From assembly GCA_016927755.1 (NCBI GenBank), contig JAFGLZ010000097.1, positions 1 to 64,000 of the forward strand: a DNA stretch of 64,000 nt, given 5' to 3'. Below are positions 1 through 9,322 of this stretch, in pieces (the first letter of the stretch is position 1; each line of letters begins with the position of its first letter). This DNA is from Phycisphaerae bacterium (lineage in GTDB: Bacteria; Planctomycetota; Phycisphaerae; UBA1845; JAFGLZ01). A program made the translations under genes and the position numbers. The notes beneath the pieces are model-generated. The model did not search any database, had not been told where the DNA came from, and saw only the letters and a list, made by a program, of their open reading frames with translations.

Positions 1-209
1 CTGGCGTAGGGTGGTGCCAAAGCGGGCCAACATCACCCCGCGTCGAATCATCAAGCACCGTTCCCTTGACAAACAAAGCCAAAAGACCGACCAGCGAGCG
101 GCTGCCCACCTTGTCCCGCTCTGGAAGCATCTCGCAACATTGCCTTCCGACCACCGTGCGGATATCCTGACCTCCCGAATAGAATCTCTGCCATTTGGGA
201 GACGATACC

Positions 210-2396
210 ATGCGGATCCATCGCTCATTGGCGCTGCTGGCAGCGATCGCCTCTCTCCACGGATTCGCTCACACGTGTTCCGCCGAAGATCTCCCGGGGA
301 TCGTCTTCGTTTCCGACATCATCTTCGGCCCCAAATACGAATGGCCCGGCCAAACTCGTCCCGGACAGGCCCACTGGCGTGAAGGTTACCTCTACCAGCG
401 TGCGACGGCCCAGCATCCCCTCGAACGGACGATGACGCCGACGCGGCCGGGACAGAACCTGTACACGCTCATCCCCGCCCGACCCGACGGCAAGCTCACC
501 CGTATCACGCACCTCACCGACGGCGAACTATTCGACCCGGAACCCTCCTACGACGGCAAGACGATCCTCTTCAGCATGCGCCGCGACGGAGAAGACTGGT
601 TCAACCTCTATGAGATCAACGTCGACGGCACCGGCCTCGTCCAGCTCACCGACGGGCCCTACGACGACTTCGACCCCATCTACCTCCCCGACGAGAAGCA
701 CATCATCTTTTCGACAACGCGAGGCCATACGTACATCCGCTGCATGCCCCCGACGAACGCCTTCGTCCTGGCCCGATGCGACCGGGACGGCAAGAACATC
801 TACCTCATCTCCGCCAACAACGAGACCGATTACCTGCCCTCGGTCATGGACGATGGCCGAATCGTCTACACCCGGTGGGAGTACACCGACAAGCCCCTCT
901 GGCGGGCCCAGGGCCTCTGGACCGTCAACCCCGACGGCACCCAGGTCAGCACCCTTTGGGGCAATCAGACCGTCTGGCCCGACCTCCTCAAGGACGTCAG
1001 GTGCATCCCCGGCAGCCGACGCGTCATGTTCACCGGCAGCGCCCACCACAACTGGTTCAGCGGCTCCGTCGGCATCGTCGATCCCGACAAGGGCCTCAAC
1101 TTCCCCCACGGCCTGACCAAAGTCACCGCCGGCGTCGAATGGCCCGAGTCCGGCAACGGCCCCATCGACCCCGTCGAGTCGCCGTGCTACCACCGCGGCG
1201 GGCAGTACCCGGCCTACTTCTCCCCCTATCCGCTCAGCGAGCGCGACTTCCTCGTCTCGGCCAATCGCGGCGGCAAGTTCGCCCTCTATATGATGGACGT
1301 CGACGGCAACCGCGAACTCGTCTACGAAGGCGTCAACCACGTCTTCCACGCCGTGCCCCTCCGGCGCCGACCCAGACCTCCGGTCATCCCCGACCGGGTC
1401 AACTGGCCGACCCGCGAGAACCGACTCAATCCCGAAGGCGGCGTGATCTACAGCTACAGCGTCTACCAGGGCGCCCCCGCACAACTCCGCGGCAAGGCCA
1501 AGTTCCTCCGCGTCCTCAGCATCGACCACAAGACCTACACCTACTGGCACAAGAGGCCCTATCTCTCCACCGGCCCGGTCGTCTCGGCCATCCAGTCCGA
1601 CGGCGTCAAACGCGTCCTCGGAACCGTCCCCATCGAGCCCGACGGCTCTGTCTCCTTCCACGCCCCCTCGGGCATCCCGCTCCACTTCCAGTTGCTAGAC
1701 GGCGAGTACCGCGCCCTGCAGACGATGCGCAGCTTCGTCAACGTCATGCCCGGCGAGAAGCGAGGTTGCCTCGGCTGCCACGAGCTCCACAGCAAGTCGC
1801 CCGAGAACGACGCCGTCTTCACCGCCCAGACCAAGGAGCCCCGCGACATCACACCCCCACCGTGGGGTCAGGACACCGTCAGCTACGTGCGATACGTCCG
1901 CCCCGTGATGGACAAGTACTGCGGAAAGTGCCACCAGGGCGACGGCGAGGGCAGAAAGAAGCTCGACCTGACCGCCCGACCCGGCTTCCTCATCTTCGAG
2001 GAACCCTACCTCATCCTCACCGGCAGGCCCACCTGGGCCACGCCCTACAAGATCCCCAAGGATCCCCCACCCGGATTCGGCATCGCCAATACCATCATGG
2101 TCGAGGGCTACGACACCAGGGACCCCGCCGCCTACGTCACGCCCCCGCCCATGACGCGCCTGTCCTACAGGAGCAAGCTGATCGAGATGGCCTCCAGCGG
2201 AAAGCACCACGGCGTCAAGGTCGACCCCGTCAGCCTCAGAAAGCTCATCGCCTGGGTCGACACCATGTGCCCGTACCGTGGCGACGAGGAGGTCCGAGAG
2301 CTGCCCGACCCCGTCTTCCAGGGCGTCGACTGGCTCGCCGTCCGACCGAGAATCAAGACCGCCCCGCGGATCGTCCGCCCCGGCCCGGTCGACTGA
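210..2396 (+). CDS. Secreted HzsA-like beta-propeller diheme cytochrome
   Basis: 728-aa protein with an N-terminal signal peptide (about residues 1-26, ending HTCSA). Residues about 80-400 hold PD40/TolB-type propeller blades of the form DGKTILFSMRRDGEDWF, LYEINVDGTGLVQLTDGPYD and GIVYT-like strands. Two c-type heme motifs follow, CLGCH near residue 520 and CGKCH near residue 570. This order (propeller, middle domain, C-terminal CxxCH segment) is that of proteins related to the hydrazine synthase alpha subunit, which are common in planctomycetes that do not perform anammox. I infer a periplasmic redox protein of unknown substrate. ATG 210 is preferred over an in-frame TTG at 195 because GGGAG lies 9 nt upstream. 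No hydrazine synthase beta or gamma subunit is nearby. asnS follows after 44 bp. Confidence 0.75.
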   Translation: MRIHRSLALLAAIASLHGFAHTCSAEDLPGIVFVSDIIFGPKYEWPGQTRPGQAHWREGYLYQRATAQHPLERTMTPTRPGQNLYTLIPARPDGKLTRITHLTDGELFDPEPSYDGKTILFSMRRDGEDWFNLYEINVDGTGLVQLTDGPYDDFDPIYLPDEKHIIFSTTRGHTYIRCMPPTNAFVLARCDRDGKNIYLISANNETDYLPSVMDDGRIVYTRWEYTDKPLWRAQGLWTVNPDGTQVSTLWGNQTVWPDLLKDVRCIPGSRRVMFTGSAHHNWFSGSVGIVDPDKGLNFPHGLTKVTAGVEWPESGNGPIDPVESPCYHRGGQYPAYFSPYPLSERDFLVSANRGGKFALYMMDVDGNRELVYEGVNHVFHAVPLRRRPRPPVIPDRVNWPTRENRLNPEGGVIYSYSVYQGAPAQLRGKAKFLRVLSIDHKTYTYWHKRPYLSTGPVVSAIQSDGVKRVLGTVPIEPDGSVSFHAPSGIPLHFQLLDGEYRALQTMRSFVNVMPGEKRGCLGCHELHSKSPENDAVFTAQTKEPRDITPPPWGQDTVSYVRYVRPVMDKYCGKCHQGDGEGRKKLDLTARPGFLIFEEPYLILTGRPTWATPYKIPKDPPPGFGIANTIMVEGYDTRDPAAYVTPPPMTRLSYRSKLIEMASSGKHHGVKVDPVSLRKLIAWVDTMCPYRGDEEVRELPDPVFQGVDWLAVRPRIKTAPRIVRPGPVD

Positions 2397-2440
2397 AACC
2401 ACGTGGCGCCCTACGCATCGACACGCAACAGGTGGAATCA

Positions 2441-3955
2441 ATGACAACGCCGACCGACATGGCAATTAGCCAACTGACGCAACACCCGGACGAGACCGTC
2501 CGCATACGGGGCTGGCTCTATCAGTCGCGGTCCAGCGGCAAGGTCGCCTTCCTCGTCGTTCGAGACGGCACGGGCATCTGCCAGTGCGTCGTCGAGAAGA
2601 CCGACGACAACGCCGAGCAGTTCGAGATGCTCAGACACCTCCCCCAGGAATCATCGCTCGCCGTGACGGGCACCGTCCGGATCGACGACCGCGCGCCGGG
2701 CGGCGCCGAGCTCGCCGCCACCGGCGCCGAGGTGATCCAGCAGGCCGAGTCCTACCCGATCACCCCCAAGGCGCACGGCGTCGACTTCCTCATGCGCCAT
2801 CGACACCTGTGGCTGCGATCCAGGCGACAACATCGAATTCTCCGCGTCCGGCACACCCTCATCGACGAAATCCGATCGTTCTTCAATCGCAACGGATTCA
2901 CCCTCGTCGACACGCCCATCTTCGCCCCCGCCATCGGCGAAGGCGCCTCGACGCTCTTCGAGGTGGACTACTTCGGCGATCCCGTATACCTCGCCCAGAC
3001 CGGACAGCTCTACCTCGAGGCCGCGGCCATGTCGCTCGGAAAGGTCTACTGCTTCGGCCCGACATTCCGCGCCGAGAAGAGCAAGACCCGCCGGCACCTT
3101 ACCGAGTTCTGGATGGTCGAGCCGGAGATGGCCTACGCCGAGCTGGACGACGTCATCGCCGTCGCCGAGGACCTCGTCCACAGCCTCGTGACCCGCGTCC
3201 TCAATGACCATCGCGCCGACCTGATCGAGCTCGGGCGCGACGTCGAACCCCTCGAGCGGATCGCCAAGCCCTTCGACCGCATCACCTACTCCGACGCGGC
3301 CGAGACGCTTCGCGCCGACGACACGCGCGAGTTCCTCCAGCAAGACCTCGACGCCAAGAAGGCCCACGCCGCCGAGCTCGCCGCCGAAATCGACCGCATG
3401 GAGGCCGAACGACAGCAACCGGGCCTCAAGAAGTGGAAGGCCGAGCAGCTTGTCCAGAAGATCGCCGCCGCCCGGGAGCAGCTCGCCGATCTCGTCGAGG
3501 AGATCGGAAACATCCCGCAGCACATGAAGCTCGCCGCCGAGTTCGAATGGGGCAGCGACCTGGGCGGCTCCGACGAGACGATCATCAGCCGCCGGCACGA
3601 ACAACCCACGTTCGTCACGCACTACCCAAAACAGGCCAAGGCCTTCTACATGTACACCAACCGCCAGGACCCGCGCGTCGTCAACAACTTCGACCTGTTG
3701 GCGCCGGAGGGATACGGCGAGATCATCGGCGGGTCACAACGCGAGGACGACTACGAGACGCTCATCCGAAGGATCGATGAGCAGGAGCTGCCGCGAGACT
3801 CCTACGAGTGGTATCTCGACCTGCGGCGCTACGGCAGCGTCCCGCACGGCGGATTCGGTCTCGGCGTCGAACGCACCCTCGCCTGGCTCTGTGGGCTCGA
3901 GCACGTCCGAGAGACGATCCCCTTCCCCAGACTCCTCGGCCGCGTCTATCCGTGA
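2441..3955 (+). CDS. asnS: Asparaginyl-tRNA synthetase with coiled-coil insertion
   Basis: 504-aa class IIb aminoacyl-tRNA synthetase that charges tRNA(Asn). An N-terminal OB-fold anticodon-binding domain (residues about 15-110) is followed by the catalytic core. Motif 2 is [20 protein letters not shown], and motif 3 near the C-terminus is [13 protein letters not shown]. The [11 protein letters not shown] segment matches AsnRS. The protein is longer than the usual 430-470 residues because of a charged, Ala/Glu/Lys-rich stretch at about residues 293-362 that looks like a helical hairpin, placed between [11 protein letters not shown] and the FEWGSDLG segment. ATG 2441 has GGTGG 5 nt upstream. 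The last codons overlap by 10 bp the 3' end of the convergent gene at 3946-7182. Confidence 0.93.
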   Translation: MTTPTDMAISQLTQHPDETVRIRGWLYQSRSSGKVAFLVVRDGTGICQCVVEKTDDNAEQFEMLRHLPQESSLAVTGTVRIDDRAPGGAELAATGAEVIQQAESYPITPKAHGVDFLMRHRHLWLRSRRQHRILRVRHTLIDEIRSFFNRNGFTLVDTPIFAPAIGEGASTLFEVDYFGDPVYLAQTGQLYLEAAAMSLGKVYCFGPTFRAEKSKTRRHLTEFWMVEPEMAYAELDDVIAVAEDLVHSLVTRVLNDHRADLIELGRDVEPLERIAKPFDRITYSDAAETLRADDTREFLQQDLDAKKAHAAELAAEIDRMEAERQQPGLKKWKAEQLVQKIAAAREQLADLVEEIGNIPQHMKLAAEFEWGSDLGGSDETIISRRHEQPTFVTHYPKQAKAFYMYTNRQDPRVVNNFDLLAPEGYGEIIGGSQREDDYETLIRRIDEQELPRDSYEWYLDLRRYGSVPHGGFGLGVERTLAWLCGLEHVRETIPFPRLLGRVYP

Positions 3956-6900
3956 GAACGCCCCGATCGCCGACGCCCCGACGTCACCCAGCCGAACCCC
4001 ACCGTCAACAGCGACATCAGAACCCCCGCCGGTGCCGCGCAGGGCGCCGCGCTCGGCGTCGTCTGGTCCGAACTGCCGGGCCGAGGCTTGGGCTCGGCGG
4101 GCGCCGGACAGTCGAACGCCGGTGTCTCGATCGCCCCACCACCGTCGACCTCGTTGAGCTTCGGCGGAATCAGCAGGAACGGCCGACTCTTGCCCTCGAA
4201 CGAGCCCACGCCCACGATCAGGCCCGAGTTGCTGATGGCGTTCGCCGACCGCAACACCCACCCCGACTCGGACGGAAGCACCTCGTTCAGGTCGATCATC
4301 GCGCCGTCTCGCCGGAGGAACGCCACGCGATTGCCCAACGCCGTGAACGACGACCCCACGATGTGCCCGAGATCGTTGATGTCCTGCGCCGCGCTGGTCG
4401 CCCCGCCGAGCGTGCCCAGGTCCGTCATCTGTCCGCCCTCGTGGAGGAACGCGTGCTCCGACCCGTCGCCGATCTGCGACGTTCCGACGATCTGGCCGAT
4501 CTCGTTGATCGCCGCGGCGCTGCTCGTCGCCCCGCCCAGCGTGCCCAGATCGATCATCTGACAGTCCTGCCAGAGGAATGCGTGCCTCACGTCGTCCTCG
4601 GTTAGCGAATCGCCCACGATCTGCCCGACCTGATTGACCCCGTAGGCCGCGCTCTCCACGCCGCCCAACGTCCCGAGCCGCCCGAGCCGCCCGCCCAGCC
4701 AAAGCACCGCCTGCTGAAGGTTGTCCGTCGACGAAGCGCCCACGACCACCCCGTTCTCACTGACGGCATGGGCGATCCCGTCGGCGTCCGTCGGCGTCTC
4801 CAGCCCCGCCAGGCCGTTCCCGTCGTCGGCGAACGCTCCCGCACCGGCCAGGCCCGACCGCTGCGACCACCCCACGACCGTGCCCCCACCGCTCACCGCG
4901 TTCGCCCGGCTCTCCAAGCCCACAAGCCCGCCCAGGTCGGTCAGCGCCCCGTCCTGCCAACGAAACGCCCGGTACACGTCCTCGGTCGTCTGTGCCCAGC
5001 CGACGACCACGCGCGAGTCGTTCACCCCGAACGCCGCCCCGTTCGCCCCGCCGAACGTCCCCAGGTCGATGATCTCATACGGCCCCACCACGACGTTCGG
5101 GTCGCACGCGTCGCCGATCCCGTCCCCGTCCTCGTCCACCTGATCCGGATTGGGCGTCAGCGGACAGTTGTCATTCGGGTCCTTGATGCCGTCGTCGTCA
5201 TCATCGTCGTCACAGACGTCGCCAAGCCCGTCCCCGTCGGTGTCCAGTTGATCCGCGTTCGCGATGAGCGGGCAGTTGTCCACGTCATCCTTGATGCCGT
5301 CGTTGTCATCATCGTCATCGCAGACGTCCCCCGCTCCGTCCCCGTCCGTGTCCTGCTGATCCGGGTTCGGCGTGAGCGGACAGTTGTCCACGCTGTCCGG
5401 GATGCCGTCGTTGTCGTCGTCATCGTCGCACGCGTTGCCCATCCCGTCCTTGTCCGTGTCGAGTTGATCGGGGTTGGCCGTCGTCGGGCAGTTGTCCTTG
5501 GCGTCCGGAATGCCGTCGAGATCCGTGTCCGCCACGAAGACGGCCGTGACGACCTTGTCGCCACTCATCGTGATCGTCACGGACGCGCTCGTCCCGCTGG
5601 CGTTGCCGCTCCAATGCGAGAAGAGCCAGCCCTCGTCCGGGCTAGCCGTCAGCGCGACCGGTGTCCCGGCCTCGTAGCCCTCCCGCGGCGGTTGGACGTC
5701 CACGCTCCCGTGACCCTGGATGTGAACGGTCAGCGAGTATGTGATCGGCGGGTCTTCCTCGAAGACCGCAACTACCGACTTGTCGTCGTCCATGAGCAGC
5801 TCAACCGTCGGGTCCGTGCCCTCGGCATCGCCTGCCCATCGAACGAAATGCCATCCCGGCGACGCCTCCGCCGTCAGCGTGACGGTGACGTCTTCCTCGA
5901 ACTCACCGCCCGGCGGATCGACGTCGACGCTGCCGTAACCTTGGATCTGTATGGACAGCGTGTACTGATTCGGCTCGTCCTCGGCGAAAACGGCCATGAC
6001 GGCCTTGTGTCCGTCGATGTACACGCTCGTTTCCGGATTCGTGCCGCTGGCGTCCCCCTCCCACTCCACGAAGTGCCAGCCCGGCGAAGCCTGAGCCGTC
6101 AGGCCAACCGTCGTCTCGGGCGGATACCAGCCGCCAGGTGGGTCCAGGTCGACCCCGCCCTGGCCCTCGACGGCCAGGCAAACGTTATACAGTTCCTCCG
6201 GCATCATCAGGAACGCCCGCGTCTGCCCGTCGTGGTCCCCCCAGCCGACGATCTGGCCGGCGTTGTTGATGCCCCACGCCTCATACAAACACCACGTGCT
6301 CCCGTCCGGAAGCAGGTTGTTAAGGCTGATGAGCTGCCCGTCCTTGTAGAGGAAAGGCACTTCGGGCCTGTTCCCGACGACGTCCCCGCTGTCGTTGATG
6401 TCGCATGCCGTCCCCAGCCCCAGGTCCGACATGAACCCGCCTGAGTAAATGAAGGCGTGATCGCCCGACGATCCCACGATCTGCCCGCTGCTGTTGATCG
6501 CCCGCGCGAAGCTCTCCGTCCCCTCGACGAGCACGCCGAGATCGGTCATCTCCCCGTTCTGCCACAGGAACGCGTGGCACAGACCATCATATTCATCGTG
6601 TTCCGACGCCCCGACGATCTGGACCGACGCGGCGTTGTTGATGCCGTAAGCCCAGCTCTCGCTCCCCCCAAGCGTCCCTAGGTCGGTCGGTTGGCCGTTG
6701 ACCCAGAGCGTCGCTCGCCACCAACCGCTCGAGTTCACCGAACTCCCCACGACCTGGCCTGCGCTGTTGATGTCCCACGCCTCGCTGTCGTGTTCCGGGG
6801 CCCCGCCGAGCGCCGGAAGGACCGTCGCCATGCCGCCCGCGGACCAATGCACGGCCTTGCGGTACTCAGACCCCGTCCAAGCCATCCCTACGCACTCGCC

Positions 6901-7182
6901 CGAGTCGACAACGGCCATGGCCACCGGCGACATGACGCCATTGGGCGTTGCCAGTCCCGCCATCGCGCCGCCGCAATACAGAAAGGCCGAGCCGTCGGAT
7001 TCGCCGACGATCTTCCCGTTCTCGGAGATGCCATGGCCTTCGCTCCATGAATACGGACCCGAACTCAGCGTCCCGAGATCCATAATCACGTATGCGTCCG
7101 CTGCCGCCGAAGCCCGCACGGCAGGGATCAGTGCCACCGCGAAAAATGCAAGAAGGCTTGATGGGCGATGTCTCGTCAACAT
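3946..7182 (-). CDS. Giant exported HAF-repeat / TSP3-repeat protein
   Basis: 1078 aa with signal peptide (about 1-27). The order is: HAF-type repeats (about 30-340) of the form DLGTLGG...AYGINN.GQIVG; three tandem modules of about 70 residues (about 345-555) containing [10 protein letters not shown] and [11 protein letters not shown], like bacterial InlB-B-type repeats; thrombospondin type 3 calcium-binding repeats (about 556-700) of the form [20 protein letters not shown]; a second HAF block (about 705-1015); and a C-terminal Cys, hydrophobic segment and Arg-rich tail ([10 protein letters not shown]) resembling a sorting signal. I infer a cell-surface or secreted repeat protein, function unknown. 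The second HAF block may be an internal duplication. ATG 7182 is the only start giving a complete signal peptide. Convergent with asnS, overlapping it by 10 bp. Confidence 0.85.
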   Translation of the reverse strand: MLTRHRPSSLLAFFAVALIPAVRASAAADAYVIMDLGTLSSGPYSWSEGHGISENGKIVGESDGSAFLYCGGAMAGLATPNGVMSPVAMAVVDSGECVGMAWTGSEYRKAVHWSAGGMATVLPALGGAPEHDSEAWDINSAGQVVGSSVNSSGWWRATLWVNGQPTDLGTLGGSESWAYGINNAASVQIVGASEHDEYDGLCHAFLWQNGEMTDLGVLVEGTESFARAINSSGQIVGSSGDHAFIYSGGFMSDLGLGTACDINDSGDVVGNRPEVPFLYKDGQLISLNNLLPDGSTWCLYEAWGINNAGQIVGWGDHDGQTRAFLMMPEELYNVCLAVEGQGGVDLDPPGGWYPPETTVGLTAQASPGWHFVEWEGDASGTNPETSVYIDGHKAVMAVFAEDEPNQYTLSIQIQGYGSVDVDPPGGEFEEDVTVTLTAEASPGWHFVRWAGDAEGTDPTVELLMDDDKSVVAVFEEDPPITYSLTVHIQGHGSVDVQPPREGYEAGTPVALTASPDEGWLFSHWSGNASGTSASVTITMSGDKVVTAVFVADTDLDGIPDAKDNCPTTANPDQLDTDKDGMGNACDDDDDNDGIPDSVDNCPLTPNPDQQDTDGDGAGDVCDDDDDNDGIKDDVDNCPLIANADQLDTDGDGLGDVCDDDDDDDGIKDPNDNCPLTPNPDQVDEDGDGIGDACDPNVVVGPYEIIDLGTFGGANGAAFGVNDSRVVVGWAQTTEDVYRAFRWQDGALTDLGGLVGLESRANAVSGGGTVVGWSQRSGLAGAGAFADDGNGLAGLETPTDADGIAHAVSENGVVVGASSTDNLQQAVLWLGGRLGRLGTLGGVESAAYGVNQVGQIVGDSLTEDDVRHAFLWQDCQMIDLGTLGGATSSAAAINEIGQIVGTSQIGDGSEHAFLHEGGQMTDLGTLGGATSAAQDINDLGHIVGSSFTALGNRVAFLRRDGAMIDLNEVLPSESGWVLRSANAISNSGLIVGVGSFEGKSRPFLLIPPKLNEVDGGGAIETPAFDCPAPAEPKPRPGSSDQTTPSAAPCAAPAGVLMSLLTVGFGWVTSGRRRSGRSHG

Positions 7183-7557
7183 CTTCTTGAAACCCCCAGT
7201 TTGCGCCTCGGCGCAACGCGACGGCTCTTCGATCGGTCAAGATGTGGAGTACCAGACGACAAGCTGGATCGCGACGAGATGCAAAAAGGACAACCCGACG
7301 AATCCAGCGCTCGATCCGTCGAGCAGAGTACCCCCCGACTCCAACGTAAACTCAATGTTATCAAGCGACTATGCCGAAGTCTACCCCCTACTGATCTTCA
7401 CGTGACCGCGCCCATCTCACCCGCCCGACCGCCACGTGCCGTTCGCTCGATCAGCGGCTATACTCAAGTACTTGCCTAGGCGGAAGGTGGATAACCGCCA
7501 GGATTGGGCCGCCCTTGGTCGATGTGGTCAGGAGCGTCCTCGGCAGGGGCAGCGAGA
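7183..7557. other. Intergenic region between divergent genes
   Basis: 375 bp separating the HAF protein start from tilS. Apart from a -10-like hexamer at 7459-7464 I see no gene, hairpin element or RNA here. Confidence 0.5.
7459..7464 (+). promoter_or_regulatory. Possible -10 box for tilS
   Basis: TATACT lies about 94 bp before the chosen tilS start. No convincing -35 hexamer sits 16-18 bp upstream, so this is a weak call. Confidence 0.3.
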
Positions 7558-9027
7558 ATGGCACAGCAAACCTTCCTCAAGCAGCTTCGGTCCGAGATCA
7601 TCGACCACGGGCTGATCGATCCGGGCCGCCCCGTCGTCCTGGCCGTCTCGGGCGGGCCCGATTCCATGGCCATGCTCCATGGACTCGTCGAGCTAAACCA
7701 AGTTGACGAAATGGGTTGGGTCCTTCATGTCGCCCACCTCAACCATCAGATCCGCGGCCGGGAGGCCGACGACGACGCCGACTTCGTCGCGCGACAGGCC
7801 AAGGTGCTGGCCCTCGGCTGTACCGTCGAGCGGGAGGACATCCCGGCCCTGGCAAGCCAAACGAAACGGTCTATCGAAGAAACGGCTCGGACCCGGCGCT
7901 ACGAATTCCTCGAAAAGGTCTGCCTGCGAGTCGACGCCCAAATCGTCGCCACCGCCCACCAGGCCGACGACAACGCCGAGACGGTCCTCCACCACATCCT
8001 CAGGGGCACCGGCCTGCGAGGACTGGCGGGCATCTCCCGCTCGCGCCCCATCCGCCCGGGCAGCCCCATCCGACTGATCCGACCCATGCTGGGCCTTCGC
8101 CGAGCCGAGCTCGTCGACTACCTCGACGAGATGGGCCTCGCGTATCGTCACGACCGCAGCAACGAATCCGACGAGCACACACGAAACCGTCTGCGAAACC
8201 GCGTCATCCCGCTCCTCCGCGAGCAGGTCAATCCGCAAGTCACCGACGCGCTGCTCCGCCTGGCCGAGCAGGCCGAGTGGTTCGAGCACTATCTCGAGGC
8301 GACCGCCGCCCGCACGTTCGAGACCCTCATCGTCACCCAAACCGATCAAGAACTCGTCCTCAACGCCGAGACGCTGCTCAAGAAGAGCCCCATCATCCAG
8401 ACCGAACTGATCCGTCGAGCGATCATGACCCTCTGGGCGGCGCCGGCCTATCGGGGAATCGAGATCGACCGCGAGCTCAGCTTCCACCACCTGCAGTCCG
8501 TAGCGCGGCTCGCGGCCAACCCCGGCAGCGGCAAGCAGCTCAGCCTCCCCGCCGGGATGACCGTCCTGCGCCAGTACCGACGCCTCATCTTCCGTCTGCC
8601 AGGCGAGGAGCTGCGGGAGGAGATCGCACGAGAGATCGTCGTGGCCTGCCCGGGACGGACGCCCCTGCCCGTCCGAGGACTCGACGTCACGACCGAGATC
8701 GTCGCCTTCGACCAAGAAGCGTGGCCGGCCATTCAGAAGCAAAAGGACGCCTCGGAAGAGTGGCTCGACCTCGATCAGATCCGACCCCCCCTCGTGGTCC
8801 GGCTGCCCAAACGGGGCGACCGATTCCATCCCCTCGGGGCCCCAGGCAGCAAGAAGCTCAGCGACTTCTTCATCGACGCCAAGGTCCCCCCCGACGAGCG
8901 AGACCGTGCCGCCGTCCTGTGCGACCAGATCGGACCGATCTGGATCGTCGGACTGCGAATCGACGACCGAGTCCGCATCCGTCGATCGACCCGGCAGGCG
9001 CTCCGAATCAGAGCCGCCCCGCGATAG
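7558..9027 (+). CDS. tilS: tRNA(Ile)-lysidine synthase
   Basis: 489-aa cytoplasmic enzyme that converts the wobble cytidine of the AUA-reading tRNA(Ile) to lysidine using ATP and lysine. The N-terminal PP-loop motif VSGGPDSMAML is near residue 30. HVAHLNHQIRG and TAHQADDNAETVLHHILRGTG are the usual TilS catalytic segments, and HDRSNES...RNRLRNRVIPLL is the family signature near residue 200. A TilS C-terminal substrate-binding segment with FHPLGAPGSKKLSDFFID is present near the end. The frame is open from TTG 7504, but ATG 7558 fits the family N-terminus. The AT-poor upstream region has no strong ribosome site. A hairpin MITE begins 38 bp after the stop. Confidence 0.92.
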   Translation: MAQQTFLKQLRSEIIDHGLIDPGRPVVLAVSGGPDSMAMLHGLVELNQVDEMGWVLHVAHLNHQIRGREADDDADFVARQAKVLALGCTVEREDIPALASQTKRSIEETARTRRYEFLEKVCLRVDAQIVATAHQADDNAETVLHHILRGTGLRGLAGISRSRPIRPGSPIRLIRPMLGLRRAELVDYLDEMGLAYRHDRSNESDEHTRNRLRNRVIPLLREQVNPQVTDALLRLAEQAEWFEHYLEATAARTFETLIVTQTDQELVLNAETLLKKSPIIQTELIRRAIMTLWAAPAYRGIEIDRELSFHHLQSVARLAANPGSGKQLSLPAGMTVLRQYRRLIFRLPGEELREEIAREIVVACPGRTPLPVRGLDVTTEIVAFDQEAWPAIQKQKDASEEWLDLDQIRPPLVVRLPKRGDRFHPLGAPGSKKLSDFFIDAKVPPDERDRAAVLCDQIGPIWIVGLRIDDRVRIRRSTRQALRIRAAPR

Positions 9028-9065
9028 CCGCCGTCGCGGAACGGCGTCGCCCTGAGTAGAATGCC

Positions 9066-9237
9066 TAAGCTGCTTGCATGTATGCTTGAACAGATCGCCA
9101 AGAATGGGTGGCCCACCTCTTCAGAGGTGGGGGACGCGAATTCAGGCCGGATTCGTGTCGTCGATGGCTCAGGCAATGAACCACCCATCGCGGGTTTTCG
9201 CGAAGCCCTCTGTTCATTCATTGCCACAGGCCGCTTG
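9066..9237 (+). mobile_element. Hairpin MITE, family A, full-length copy
   Basis: Non-coding element of about 172 bp, aligned end to end with the copy at 51375-51548. The left end TAAGCTGCTTGCATGTAT (9066-9083) and right end at 9220-9237 are partly degraded inverted repeats. The core hairpin at 9112-9131 is a perfect 9-bp stem (CCCACCTCT/AGAGGTGGG) with loop TC. The conserved block TGTTCATTCATT precedes the right end. It extends the frame of the next gene with meaningless codons, so the long upstream frame there should be ignored. Confidence 0.75.
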
Positions 9238-9322
9238 GGCGTGCGATCACCGGATCGTCCCGGCGCGTCGCCGTGGGCGTTGTGACGTGTCTAAGGGATT
9301 GTTGCGAGGAAGCGCGACCAGA

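Noticed and set aside
1..194. Gene or RNA at the left edge
   Set aside because: A TTGACA-like hexamer at 65-70 has no -10 partner, and the only open frame is not protein-like.
210..2396. Hydrazine synthase and anammox metabolism
   Set aside because: Only a distant alpha-subunit-like layout is present, with no beta or gamma subunits or other anammox genes nearby.
776..2440. Long plus-strand frame running into asnS from inside the HzsA-like gene
   Set aside because: The first 550 codons are Arg/Pro-rich shadow sequence of the real gene in another frame; only the part from ATG 2441 is protein-like.
4768..6444. 558-codon plus-strand frame opposite the HAF protein
   Set aside because: Antisense shadow in GC-rich DNA; its Val/Arg-rich repeats mirror the TSP3 codons of the real gene.
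9074..9322. N-terminal extension of the GT-C membrane protein
   Set aside because: These codons are the MITE read in frame; they have no hydrophobic or conserved pattern.
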